Positions 8,004-14,729 of a DNA stretch of 15,338 nt are shown piece by piece; the first letter of the stretch is position 1; every line of letters begins with the position of its first letter. Origin of the DNA: an uncultured Xanthobacteraceae bacterium (GTDB lineage Bacteria > Pseudomonadota > Alphaproteobacteria > Rhizobiales > Xanthobacteraceae). The DNA is taken from contig CATPBC010000259.1 of NCBI GenBank assembly GCA_955652195.1, positions 1-15,338 on the forward strand, in the 5' to 3' direction. The notes below the pieces were generated by a model. The model worked only from the letters and a program-made list of their open reading frames with translations, made no database searches and was not told the DNA's origin. A program made the translations under genes and the position numbers.

Positions 8004-8767
8004 AACTCATCAGCGCGCTGATTGCGACTATTGCGCTTAGCTGCTTGCCGGCCTGGGCGGCCGTTGCGGAGCCGCAGCCTGATGCCTGCGACGTGCCGGC
8101 TTCGTTTATCGAAAGCGAAATCGATCTCAGTCACGCGACTGATGAAATGAAGGACAAGCACCGCCTGGACATCACCGTGCTGGGCACGGGATCCTCGGCG
8201 CTGGCCGGTCCGGAGGGCGTGCGGTTTGCTTACCCAGCGCGGCTTGAGGAGGCGCTCAAGCAGCAATTGCCCGGCAGCGAGATCAAGGTGACAGCCCACG
8301 TCCAGCCGAAGCAAACCACCGCGAATATGCTCGGTGGATTGGACAAGATCCTTGCCGAGGACAAGCCGAAATTGGTGGTCTGGCAGGCCGGTACGGCCGA
8401 CGCGCTCAACGGCGTCGAGGTCGAGGATTTTCGCACCAGCCTCGATACTGGCATCGACAAAATCCAGGCTGCCGGCGCGGATGTCATTCTCATGAACATG
8501 CAATACAGCCCACGCACTGCCTCGATGCTCGACGTTTCCGTTTACGCCGACGTGATGCGCCGCGTTGCCCAGCAGCGCACCGTGCTATTGTTTGATCGCT
8601 TGGCCATCATGCAATATTGGAACGATGCCGGGACTTTCGACCTCTATGCCGCGACCAAGAAGTATGATATGGCGCGACGAGTTCATGAGTGCATTGGCCG
8701 GGTCTTGGCGTCTCAGATCATTAATGCCGCGCATCTGGACGCCGTAAGAATGCAAACGACGCGTTAA
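8000..8767 (+). CDS. Exported SGNH-hydrolase-like protein lacking catalytic residues (pseudoenzyme)
   Basis: The 255-residue product has a Sec signal peptide (hydrophobic 4-22) and one SGNH/GDSL-type alpha/beta domain. It aligns with the next gene product almost without gaps, but every catalytic block is changed. Block I is G-T-G-S-S at 62-66, with Gly64 where the neighbour has the nucleophile Ser132. The block II Gly is Val101. Block III G-T-N is G-T-A, with Ala133 for Asn. The block V D-H-L-H becomes K-K-Y-D at 220-223. Structural features such as L-V-V-W-Q, the A-A-G-A-D-V turn and cysteines C30 and C231 are kept. Shine-Dalgarno GGGAGG (7988-7993) lies 6 nt before the ATG, which overlaps the opgC stop. 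The frame is intact, so this looks like a maintained non-catalytic protein, not decay. A divergent active site using Ser65 or Ser66 cannot be excluded. Confidence 0.8.
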   Translation: MKLISALIATIALSCLPAWAAVAEPQPDACDVPASFIESEIDLSHATDEMKDKHRLDITVLGTGSSALAGPEGVRFAYPARLEEALKQQLPGSEIKVTAHVQPKQTTANMLGGLDKILAEDKPKLVVWQAGTADALNGVEVEDFRTSLDTGIDKIQAAGADVILMNMQYSPRTASMLDVSVYADVMRRVAQQRTVLLFDRLAIMQYWNDAGTFDLYAATKKYDMARRVHECIGRVLASQIINAAHLDAVRMQTTR

Positions 8768-9774
8768 TGTCTTCAGACAAACAAATAAAATTCACCTGTC
8801 GCGCGCAGGCCACGGCAGCCGCCGTGCTTCTCGCAACACAATTTGTTGCACTGCACAGCGCAGGCGCGCAAATGAGCGCGCCAGTGTCCGCCACGCAAGC
8901 ATCTGCCGCTGCGCAGCATACCGTCTCGCAGCCGACAGCAGCCGCTGCGCCTGCCGGCACGCCACCTGCAATCCCAGCCGTGGCCGGCTCCGGCACTGCG
9001 ACAAAGCCGCTCACCTCGTCAGCACCCGCCGCTCCTGCGGTCCCCTCGCAGCTGGTTTGCACGGCGCCGGCCGAGCTGGCACATTTCGAACGGCCTCTGC
9101 TCCATACCATGCGGCGCCTAGCCAATGGCCAGCCGCTCACGATCGTCGCGATCGGTTCCTCATCGACTGCAGGCGCCGGCGCGAGTTCACCCGACGCAAC
9201 CTATCCCAGTCGCCTCGGCGTTGAACTGCGGGCGCGGTTTCCCGGCCGCGACATCACGGTGCTTAATCGCGGCGTCAACGGCGAAGAGACGACGAACATG
9301 ATGGCGCGGTTCGCAGCCGACGTGATCGCGGCGCATCCGCAACTCGTGCTGTGGCAGATCGGCACCAATTCGGTGCTGCGCGACCACCCGCTCAGCCCGC
9401 ATTCCGTGCAACTGCACGAAGGCATCGAGCAACTCAAGGCGGCTGGCGCCGATGTGGTCCTGATCGACCCGCAATTCGCGCCGGCGGTTCTTGTCAAGTC
9501 GGAAACACAAGGCATGCTCGAGCAGATTGCGCTCGCGGCAAAGCAGGAAGATGTCGACCTATTCCAGCGCTTCGCCGTGATGCGCAACTGGCATGACGCG
9601 CAGCATCTTTCATTCGATGTTTTCGTCTCGCCGGACCATCTGCACATGAACGACTGGAGCTATGCTTGCATTGCCAAGCTGCTTGGCAACGCCATTGCGG
9701 AGGCCGCGACGCGGCCGGTCGCCGCCGCCGCGGTTCATCCCGCCATGATTTCGGCGAAGCCGGACTTGCCCTAA
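8767..9774 (+). CDS. Exported SGNH/GDSL hydrolase with intact catalytic blocks
   Basis: The product has 335 residues. It starts with a likely signal peptide (hydrophobic about 14-33, cleavage near A-G-A at 32-34), followed by a low-complexity Ala/Pro/Ser/Thr-rich linker (about 36-95). The SGNH domain runs from about 98 to 312. Block I is G-S-S-S-T at 130-134 (nucleophile Ser132), block II has Gly169 in N-R-G-V-N-G, block III is G-T-N at 199-201, and block V is D-H-L-H at 290-293. All elements for an esterase or acyltransferase are present. The start ATG overlaps the previous stop (TAATG). Next to opgC, the likely substrate is an acylated periplasmic or cell-surface glycan, either de-acylating it or passing on an acyl group. 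That role is inferred. The stop codon lies inside a repeat, listed separately. Confidence 0.87.
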   Translation: MSSDKQIKFTCRAQATAAAVLLATQFVALHSAGAQMSAPVSATQASAAAQHTVSQPTAAAAPAGTPPAIPAVAGSGTATKPLTSSAPAAPAVPSQLVCTAPAELAHFERPLLHTMRRLANGQPLTIVAIGSSSTAGAGASSPDATYPSRLGVELRARFPGRDITVLNRGVNGEETTNMMARFAADVIAAHPQLVLWQIGTNSVLRDHPLSPHSVQLHEGIEQLKAAGADVVLIDPQFAPAVLVKSETQGMLEQIALAAKQEDVDLFQRFAVMRNWHDAQHLSFDVFVSPDHLHMNDWSYACIAKLLGNAIAEAATRPVAAAAVHPAMISAKPDLP

Positions 9775-9829
9775 AGCATCGGATTTGCCCTAAAGCGAAA
9801 GTCTTAGGCGTAGCGGCAGTTCGCTTTAG
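9766..9829. repeat. Direct plus inverted repeat at the end of the second SGNH gene
   Basis: The 12-mer TTGCCCTAAAGC occurs at 9766-9777 and again at 9785-9796, 19 bp apart. The second copy overlaps one arm of a perfect 10-bp inverted repeat, CTAAAGCGAA (9790-9799) and TTCGCTTTAG (9820-9829), with a 20-nt spacer. The stop codon of the SGNH gene (9772-9774) is in the first copy. The block fills the gap to convergent metZ. It resembles dispersed intergenic repeats of Bradyrhizobium-like genomes and may act as a bidirectional stop. Confidence 0.55.
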
Positions 9830-9836
9830 CCGCGCG

Positions 9837-11027
9837 TTATACAGCTTCCAGCGCCGCGAGCACGTCATCGACGATATCGTCGGGATGTTCGAGCCCGACC
9901 GATACACGCACCAATCCGTCGCTGATGCCGAGCTCGGCGCGTTGTGCCGGCGTGAGCCGCTGGTGCGTCGTCGTCGCGGGGTGCGTGACTAAGCTTTTCG
10001 CGTCGCCGAGATTGTTGCTGATGCGAATGAGCCTGAGCGCATCCTGAAAACGGAACGCGCCGCGCTTGCCGCCTTTGATTTCAAAGGCAACAAGCGTCGA
10101 GCCGCCGCGCATCTGCTTCTGCACAATCGCAGCCTGCGGATGATCCGGCCGGCCCGGATAGATCAGCCGCGAAATTTTCGGATGCCCGGCGATCGCGACC
10201 GCAAGCGTTGCCGCGCTGTCGGTCTGCCGCCGCACGCGCACAGCGAGCGTCTCCAGCCCCTTGAGCAGCACCCAGGCGTTGAACGGCGACATCGACGGGC
10301 CGGTTTGCCGGATCAGCACATGGATCTTGTCCATGATGAATTTCTGCGAGCCGAGAATGACGCCGCCGAGGCAGCGGCCCTGGCCGTCGATATGCTTGGT
10401 GGCCGAGTACACGACGCAATCGGCGCCGAGCGCCAGCGGACTTTGAAATAGCGGCGTCGCGAACACGTTGTCGACGATGAGCGTCGCGCCTGCGTCATGT
10501 GCGATTTCGGCCACGGCGGCAATGTCGATCACTTCGAGCGCCGGATTGGTCGGCGTTTCGAGGAAGAAGGTCTTGGTATTCGGCCGCACAGCCTCGCGCC
10601 AGGCGTCGAGATTGCAGCCGTCGACCAGCGTCGAGGCGACGCCAAACCGCGGCAGATAATCCTCCACGACATAGCGGCACGATCCGAACATTGCCTTCGC
10701 CGCGACCACGTGGTCGCCGGCTTTGAGCTGGCCGACCAGCGACAGCGTTACGGCCGCCATGCCGGTTGCGGTGGCGCGCGCCGCCTCGGCGCCTTCGAAC
10801 GCCGCCATGCGCCGCTCGAACATATCGACTGTCGGATTGGCAAAGCGCGAATATTGATAGCCCGGATCATCGCCTTTAAAGCGCGCCTCGGCCTGGGCGG
10901 CGGTGTCGTAAACATAGCCCTGCGTGAGAAACAGCGCTTCCGAAGTCTCGCCAAACGGCGAACGCAAGGTGCCGGATTGAACGAGGCGCGTCTCCGGCCG
11001 ATAGTTCTTCTTTGCGGACGCGGACAT
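9837..11027 (-). CDS. metZ: O-succinylhomoserine sulfhydrylase MetZ
   Basis: MetZ is a PLP enzyme of the Cys/Met-metabolism family that makes homocysteine from O-succinylhomoserine and sulfide (direct sulfhydrylation). From ATG 11027 the product has 396 residues, normal for the family. Visible are Y-Q-Y-S-R at 57-61 (the Tyr and Arg that contact phosphate from the partner subunit), D186 in I-V-D-N-V-F-A-T-P, and the Schiff-base lysine K211 in S-A-T-K-H-I-D-G-Q-G-R. Shine-Dalgarno GGAGGG (11032-11037) sits 4 nt before this ATG. ATG 11039 and earlier starts lie at or before the Shine-Dalgarno and are rejected. The gene has its own sigma70 promoter, SAM-II aptamer and terminator, so it is controlled by S-adenosylmethionine. 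Assignment to succinyl- over acetylhomoserine follows close family resemblance. Confidence 0.93.
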   Translation of the reverse strand: MSASAKKNYRPETRLVQSGTLRSPFGETSEALFLTQGYVYDTAAQAEARFKGDDPGYQYSRFANPTVDMFERRMAAFEGAEAARATATGMAAVTLSLVGQLKAGDHVVAAKAMFGSCRYVVEDYLPRFGVASTLVDGCNLDAWREAVRPNTKTFFLETPTNPALEVIDIAAVAEIAHDAGATLIVDNVFATPLFQSPLALGADCVVYSATKHIDGQGRCLGGVILGSQKFIMDKIHVLIRQTGPSMSPFNAWVLLKGLETLAVRVRRQTDSAATLAVAIAGHPKISRLIYPGRPDHPQAAIVQKQMRGGSTLVAFEIKGGKRGAFRFQDALRLIRISNNLGDAKSLVTHPATTTHQRLTPAQRAELGISDGLVRVSVGLEHPDDIVDDVLAALEAV

Positions 11028-11052
11028 GTGGCCCTCCATAGCCAACAAGCGG

Positions 11053-11077
11053 TTTGGCCGCAGACATCTCGGCCAAA
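11053..11077 (-). other. Hairpin between the metZ terminator and its ribosome-binding site
   Basis: In the metZ transcript TTTGGCCG (11077-11070) can pair perfectly with CGGCCAAA (11060-11053) around a 9-nt loop. Its 5' arm overlaps the terminator U-tract. It ends 15 nt before the Shine-Dalgarno. It may stabilise the message or affect read-through; no role is proven. Confidence 0.4.
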
Positions 11078-11112
11078 ACAAAACCCGGCCGGGGGGAAAT
11101 CCTCGGGCCGGG
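11075..11112 (-). terminator. Intrinsic terminator (attenuator) in the metZ leader
   Basis: In the leftward transcript CCCGGCC (11112-11106) pairs perfectly with GGCCGGG (11090-11084), and the stem is followed by TTTTGTTTT (11083-11075). It lies between the SAM-II aptamer and metZ. Its 5' arm can instead pair with GGCCGGG at 11129-11123, which begins in the aptamer's 3' pseudoknot strand. This gives a terminator/antiterminator choice. Confidence 0.75.
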
Positions 11113-11125
11113 CTCAAGCGTCCCC

Positions 11126-11181
11126 GGCCTTTTAGCGACTTATTTTACGTGGCTGCAAGCCGGCCGGCTCAAATGACCACG
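11126..11181 (-). promoter_or_regulatory. SAM-II riboswitch upstream of metZ
   Basis: In the leftward transcript helix P1 is CGTGG (11181-11177) with CCACG (11152-11148). The P1 loop starts TCATTTGAGCC, and after P1 come the A-rich stretch GTAAAATAA and then GCTAAAAGGCC. This is the layout of the SAM-II (metA motif) H-type pseudoknot. The loop GCC (11168-11166) can pair with GGC (11129-11127) to form P2. SAM-II aptamers are known from leaders of metA, metX and metZ in alphaproteobacteria and switch the gene off when SAM binds. Position fits: just downstream of the promoter and about 100 nt before the metZ start. Confidence 0.9.
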
Positions 11182-11192
11182 GGATAACGTAA

Positions 11193-11221
11193 TGTATACG
11201 CCGCGTCCGACTTTGCGTCAA
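11193..11221 (-). promoter_or_regulatory. Sigma70 promoter of metZ
   Basis: Reading leftward, the -35 box is TTGACG (11221-11216) and the -10 box is TATACA (11198-11193), separated by exactly 17 bp. The predicted transcription start near 11186 is about 5 nt before the SAM-II aptamer, so promoter and riboswitch support each other. Confidence 0.8.
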
Positions 11222-11232
11222 ACCGGTCATAA

Positions 11233-11258
11233 GCTTAGATCGCGGCGGCTTAGATCGC
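11233..11258 (+). repeat. Tandem 11-bp direct repeat before the dCTP deaminase gene
   Basis: GCTTAGATCGC occurs at 11233-11243 and again at 11248-11258, a 15-bp period, ending 13 bp before the deaminase start and beginning 12 bp upstream of the metZ -35 box. It could be an operator for either divergent gene or a chance duplication. No regulator is known to me for this sequence. Confidence 0.4.
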
Positions 11259-11271
11259 AGCCGGTCCGCAA

Positions 11272-12396
11272 ATGCCTCTGACCTTTGCAGCTTCCCAGCA
11301 AGGTATTCTGCCCGACCGCATGATTGCGGCGCTGGCGGAGCAAGGCGCAATTCGCGCCGCTCGGCCCTTCGCCGCGGACCAAATTCAGCCGGCCAGTCTC
11401 GATCTGCGCCTTGGCGCAGTGGCCTATCGTGTGCGCGCGAGCTTTCTGCCGGGTCCCGGAATTACGGTGGCGCAACGCATCGCCGAACTGAAACTGCACG
11501 AATTTTCGCTGAGCACAGGCGCGGTGCTGGAAACGAATTGCGTTTATATCGTGCCGCTGATTGAAAGCTTGGCCTTGCCGTCGAATATTGCCGCGGCGAC
11601 CAATCCGAAAAGCTCGACTGGCCGGCTCGATGTGTTCACCCGCGTGATCGCCGACGAGACTCGCGGCTTCGACCGCATTGCCGGCGGCTACCTTGGGCCG
11701 CTTTACGCCGAGATCAGTCCGAAGACGTTTCCGGTGCTGGTGCGCGAAGGCTCGCGCCTTTCCCAATTGCGCTTGCGCCACGGCGATGGTGCGCTGTCCG
11801 GCGAGGCGCTGCGCGCGCTGCACGCGCGTGAACGGCTGGTCGATCGCGCCGAAGCGGTCATGGGCGACGGCATTGCGGTCAGTATCGATTTGGTCGGGGC
11901 ACAGCGACAGTCTGATGACTCGCGCAGCAACCGCATTGTCGGCTATCGCGCTAAGCGGCATACCGCGGTGATCGAAATCGAACGGCGTGCCGCCTACGAC
12001 GTCGGCGATTTCTGGGAGCCGATCGCGGCGCGCGCCGATCGGACGCTGATCCTCGATCCAGACGAGTTTTACATCCTTGCGTCCACCGAGGCGGTGCAGG
12101 TGCCGCCGAACTTTGCCGCTGAGATGGTGCCGTTCGATCCGCTAGTCGGCGAGTTCCGCGTCCATTATGCTGGTTTCTTCGATCCCGGCTTCGGCTATGC
12201 GGGCGCCGGCGGATTGGGTTCGCGGGCAGTGCTGGAAGTTCGCTCGCGCGAGGTGCCGTTCATCCTCGAACACGGACAGATTGTCGGCCGGCTGGTTTAC
12301 GAGAAAATGTTGGCGCCCCCCGATCAGCTTTACGGCAGCGGTATCGGCTCCAACTACCAAGCCCAAGGACTGAAATTGTCGAAACATTTTCGCTAA
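11272..12396 (+). CDS. dcd: dCTP deaminase, long two-domain alphaproteobacterial type
   Basis: The protein is a 2'-deoxycytidine 5'-triphosphate deaminase, making dUTP from dCTP for thymidylate synthesis. At 374 residues it is about twice the classic 190-residue Dcd and consists of two dUTPase-fold halves. The N-terminal half (about 38-168) has K-S-S-T-G-R at 113-118, like the Dcd S-S-x-x-R motif, and E147 in L-Y-A-E-I, matching the catalytic Glu. The C-terminal half (about 259-344) has H-Y-A-G-F-F-D-P-G-F-G (298-308) and A-V-L-E-V with E322, but no S-S-x-x-R element. Active-site parts are thus unequal between halves. It is divergent from metZ. No strong Shine-Dalgarno is visible before ATG 11272, but the N-terminus fits the family. 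Confidence 0.9.
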   Translation: MPLTFAASQQGILPDRMIAALAEQGAIRAARPFAADQIQPASLDLRLGAVAYRVRASFLPGPGITVAQRIAELKLHEFSLSTGAVLETNCVYIVPLIESLALPSNIAAATNPKSSTGRLDVFTRVIADETRGFDRIAGGYLGPLYAEISPKTFPVLVREGSRLSQLRLRHGDGALSGEALRALHARERLVDRAEAVMGDGIAVSIDLVGAQRQSDDSRSNRIVGYRAKRHTAVIEIERRAAYDVGDFWEPIAARADRTLILDPDEFYILASTEAVQVPPNFAAEMVPFDPLVGEFRVHYAGFFDPGFGYAGAGGLGSRAVLEVRSREVPFILEHGQIVGRLVYEKMLAPPDQLYGSGIGSNYQAQGLKLSKHFR

Positions 12397-12524
12397 CGCG
12401 TAAGGCCGAATAAACCCAAGCCGCGCAGGTTCGAGGCTGCGAAGATTTTGGCGGCAAACATGCGGGCGTGTCACGGCTTGCACTGCGCGGCCGTTGACGA
12501 GCCGCCCGGAGGCGAGAAATTCTT

Positions 12525-13145
12525 GTGATAGTTGTTGAGCGAGCAGGTGCCCCGGTGCGAAGAAGCGCCACGCCACAGTCGAGGATGCACGAGCCGCGCG
12601 CGAACCGGGCGATCATATTTGGTATTGCCGCGTTGCTGGCGTTTGCAATCGGTCACGTCACCAATGGCTTGGCGCAAACCGGCTACGACCGGCCGGGTGG
12701 AGATTACACCAGCGCGCCGGTCGCCAACGGTGATCCGACGGTGTGCGCCGCCCGCTGCGAGCGCGACAAAGGCTGCCGCGCCTGGAGCTTCTCCTATCCT
12801 CCGCCTTCGGGCGGCCCGGCGATGTGCTGGCTCAAGCGCGAAGTGGTGCCGGCGAAACAATCAAGCTGTTGCGTATCCGGCGTCCGCGGCGCCGGCGTAA
12901 TCGAGCCGCAGGCGGGCGCAATCGAATATTCGATTGATCGCTTCGGCGGCGATTATCGTTGGTTCGAAACAGCGCCGGATGCCAAAGGCAAAGCTTGCGC
13001 CGAGGCCTGCCAAAGCGAGCAGCGTTGCCGGGCTTGGACGTATCGCCGGCCCGGTTATGGCGCCGCCTCAGCGCGCTGCTTTCTCAAGGATGCGATTAAG
13101 CCGCCGCGGCGTCGGCCGTGCTGCATTTCCGGCGTGGTGCGCTAA
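12525..13145 (+). CDS. Exported protein with two PAN/Apple-like domains, function unknown
   Basis: The 206-residue product has a hydrophobic segment (about 29-50) that fits a signal peptide cleaved after G-L-A, or a membrane anchor. Two Cys-rich repeats follow. Repeat 1 (about 54-121) reads Y-D-R-P-G-G-D-Y, then C74, C78, C84 in G-C-R-A-W-S-F, C101 in C-W-L-K, and C115-C116 in C-C-V-S-G-V. Repeat 2 (about 138-206) has the same frame: D-R-F-G-G-D-Y, C158, C162, C168, C185 and C199-C200. This is the PAN_4 pattern, a disulfide-rich domain known for protein or carbohydrate contacts. No enzyme domain is present. The start is unsure: GTG 12525, GTG 12555 and ATG 12585 are all in frame. It is convergent with tldD, 37 bp apart. 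Confidence 0.78.
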   Translation: MIVVERAGAPVRRSATPQSRMHEPRANRAIIFGIAALLAFAIGHVTNGLAQTGYDRPGGDYTSAPVANGDPTVCAARCERDKGCRAWSFSYPPPSGGPAMCWLKREVVPAKQSSCCVSGVRGAGVIEPQAGAIEYSIDRFGGDYRWFETAPDAKGKACAEACQSEQRCRAWTYRRPGYGAASARCFLKDAIKPPRRRPCCISGVVR

Positions 13146-13182
13146 AGCTCTGCTACGCCTGCCGAAGCGCCAGCGTTTCTGA

Positions 13183-14604
13183 TTAGGCGGTACCGCCAAC
13201 CGTAATGCGGTCGATGCGCAGCGTTGGCTGGCCGACGCCGACCGGCACGCCTTGACCGTTCTTGCCGCAAGTGCCGATGCCGTTGTCGAGTCTGAGATCG
13301 TTGCCAATCATCGAAACGCGGTGCAGGTCGGTCGGCCCATTTCCGATCAGCATGGCGCCCTTGATCGGCGCGCCAAGCTTGCCGTTCTCGATCCGGTAAG
13401 CTTCGGTGCATTGAAAGACGTATTTGCCCGATGTGATATCGACCTGGCCGCCGCCGAAATAGCTGGCATAGATGCCGTTCTTGACCGAGGCGGTTATCTC
13501 GCCGGGTTCGTGCGTTCCTGCCAGCATGTAAGTATTGGTCATGCGCGGCATCGGCACATGGGCAAAGCTCTCGCGCCTGCCGTTCCCGGTTGGCTTCATG
13601 CCCATCAACCGCGCATTCTGGCGATCCTGCATATAGCCAACGAGAATGCCGTCTTCGATGAGCAGGGTGCGATTGCTTGGAGTGCCCTCGTCGTCGATCG
13701 ACAGCGAGCCGCGGCGCTGCGCAATGGTGCCGTCGTCGACCACGGTGACCCCTTTGGCGGCGACGCGCTGTCCCATCAGTCCAGCGAAGGCGGAGGTTTG
13801 CTTCCTGTTGAAATCGCCTTCGAGGCCGTGGCCGATGGCTTCGTGCAGCATCACGCCGGGCCAGCCAGGACCCAGCACTACATCCATTTCGCCGGCAGGC
13901 GCCGGAACGGCTTCGAGGTTGATCAGGGCTTGGCGCACGGCATTGTCGACCGCGCCTTGCCATGCCTCGGCAGCAATGAAACGGTCGTAGCCTTCGCGCC
14001 CGCCATAGCCGTCGCTTCCGGTCTCCTGGCGATCGCCATCGCCGACCACGACCGAGACGCTGACGCGCACCATCGGCCTTACATCGCGATAGGTTTCACC
14101 GTCGCCGCGCAGGATTTCGACCGCCTGCCAGGAGGCGGCAAGACTTGCGGTCACTTGGCGCACGCGCGGATCTTTGGCGCGCGCATAGGCATCGATCGTT
14201 TGTAACAGCCGCGCCTTGTCTTCGAACGAGGGGCTCATGAGTGGGCTGTCGTCGCTGTAGAGCTTGATATTGCTGCGCGGCGGCGGCGCAGCGTAGTGAC
14301 CGGAATAGCCGCCTTTGACTGCGCGCACCGCGTCTGCAGCGCGCTCGATCGCGGCTTCGGAAACATCGGAAGCATGCGCATAGCCGACCGCCTCATCCTT
14401 GACCGCGCGCAGCCCAAAGCCTTGCGAGGTGTCGTAGGTCGCCTGCTTTAATCGCCCATTGTCGAAGGCCAGCGCTTCCGCCTGCCGGTACTCAAGGAAC
14501 AGTTCGCCATCGTCGGCGCCGTCAAGTCCGCGCGAAATGATTTTTGCCAGACGGTGGCGGTCCAGGCCGGCGCGATCCACAAGCGAAATGGGAGTGTCGG
14601 TCAT
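13183..14604 (-). CDS. tldD: Metalloprotease TldD
   Basis: TldD, with its partner TldE/PmbA, forms a cytoplasmic zinc protease that degrades unfolded peptides and matures some ribosomal peptides (microcin B17, CcdA turnover in E. coli). From ATG 14604 the product has 473 residues, normal for TldD. The zinc motif H-E-A-I-G-H is at 254-259, followed by L-E-G-D (261-264), and the third ligand is probably C446 in G-T-C-G-K. All expected catalytic residues are present. AAGG lies 8 nt before this ATG. The frame is open 36 codons further upstream, but that part does not resemble the family. No pmbA/tldE is in the window. Confidence 0.95.
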   Translation of the reverse strand: MTDTPISLVDRAGLDRHRLAKIISRGLDGADDGELFLEYRQAEALAFDNGRLKQATYDTSQGFGLRAVKDEAVGYAHASDVSEAAIERAADAVRAVKGGYSGHYAAPPPRSNIKLYSDDSPLMSPSFEDKARLLQTIDAYARAKDPRVRQVTASLAASWQAVEILRGDGETYRDVRPMVRVSVSVVVGDGDRQETGSDGYGGREGYDRFIAAEAWQGAVDNAVRQALINLEAVPAPAGEMDVVLGPGWPGVMLHEAIGHGLEGDFNRKQTSAFAGLMGQRVAAKGVTVVDDGTIAQRRGSLSIDDEGTPSNRTLLIEDGILVGYMQDRQNARLMGMKPTGNGRRESFAHVPMPRMTNTYMLAGTHEPGEITASVKNGIYASYFGGGQVDITSGKYVFQCTEAYRIENGKLGAPIKGAMLIGNGPTDLHRVSMIGNDLRLDNGIGTCGKNGQGVPVGVGQPTLRIDRITVGGTA

Positions 14605-14729
14605 TGCGATTGCCTTGGCGATTGCCCTGTGTGTGCGTTTCCATCCACTAGATAGGCGCTTTGCGGCGGAGAGACGAGGGGTGCATACATCGCGCCGCGT
14701 AAGTTGAATCACTCACTAACATTTTGTTG

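Noticed and set aside
11028..11117. Longer MetZ start(s) upstream of ATG 11027
   Set aside because: They begin at or before the Shine-Dalgarno and within the terminator hairpin; the family N-terminus starts at 11027.
10497..11135. 212-codon open frame on the + strand opposite metZ and its leader
   Set aside because: It is antisense to metZ and would run through the riboswitch and terminator; no family resemblance.
12421..12460. GGTTCGAGGC, resembling a tRNA T-arm
   Set aside because: Only a 5-bp stem surrounds it, and no acceptor, D or anticodon arms or CCA end can be placed around it.
12397..12524. Search for a gene or RNA in the spacer after dcd
   Set aside because: Only short 5-bp stems are visible; nothing supports a feature.
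13252..14205. 317-codon open frame on the + strand opposite tldD
   Set aside because: It lies wholly inside tldD, whose zinc motif and length are complete, so this is a high-GC shadow frame.
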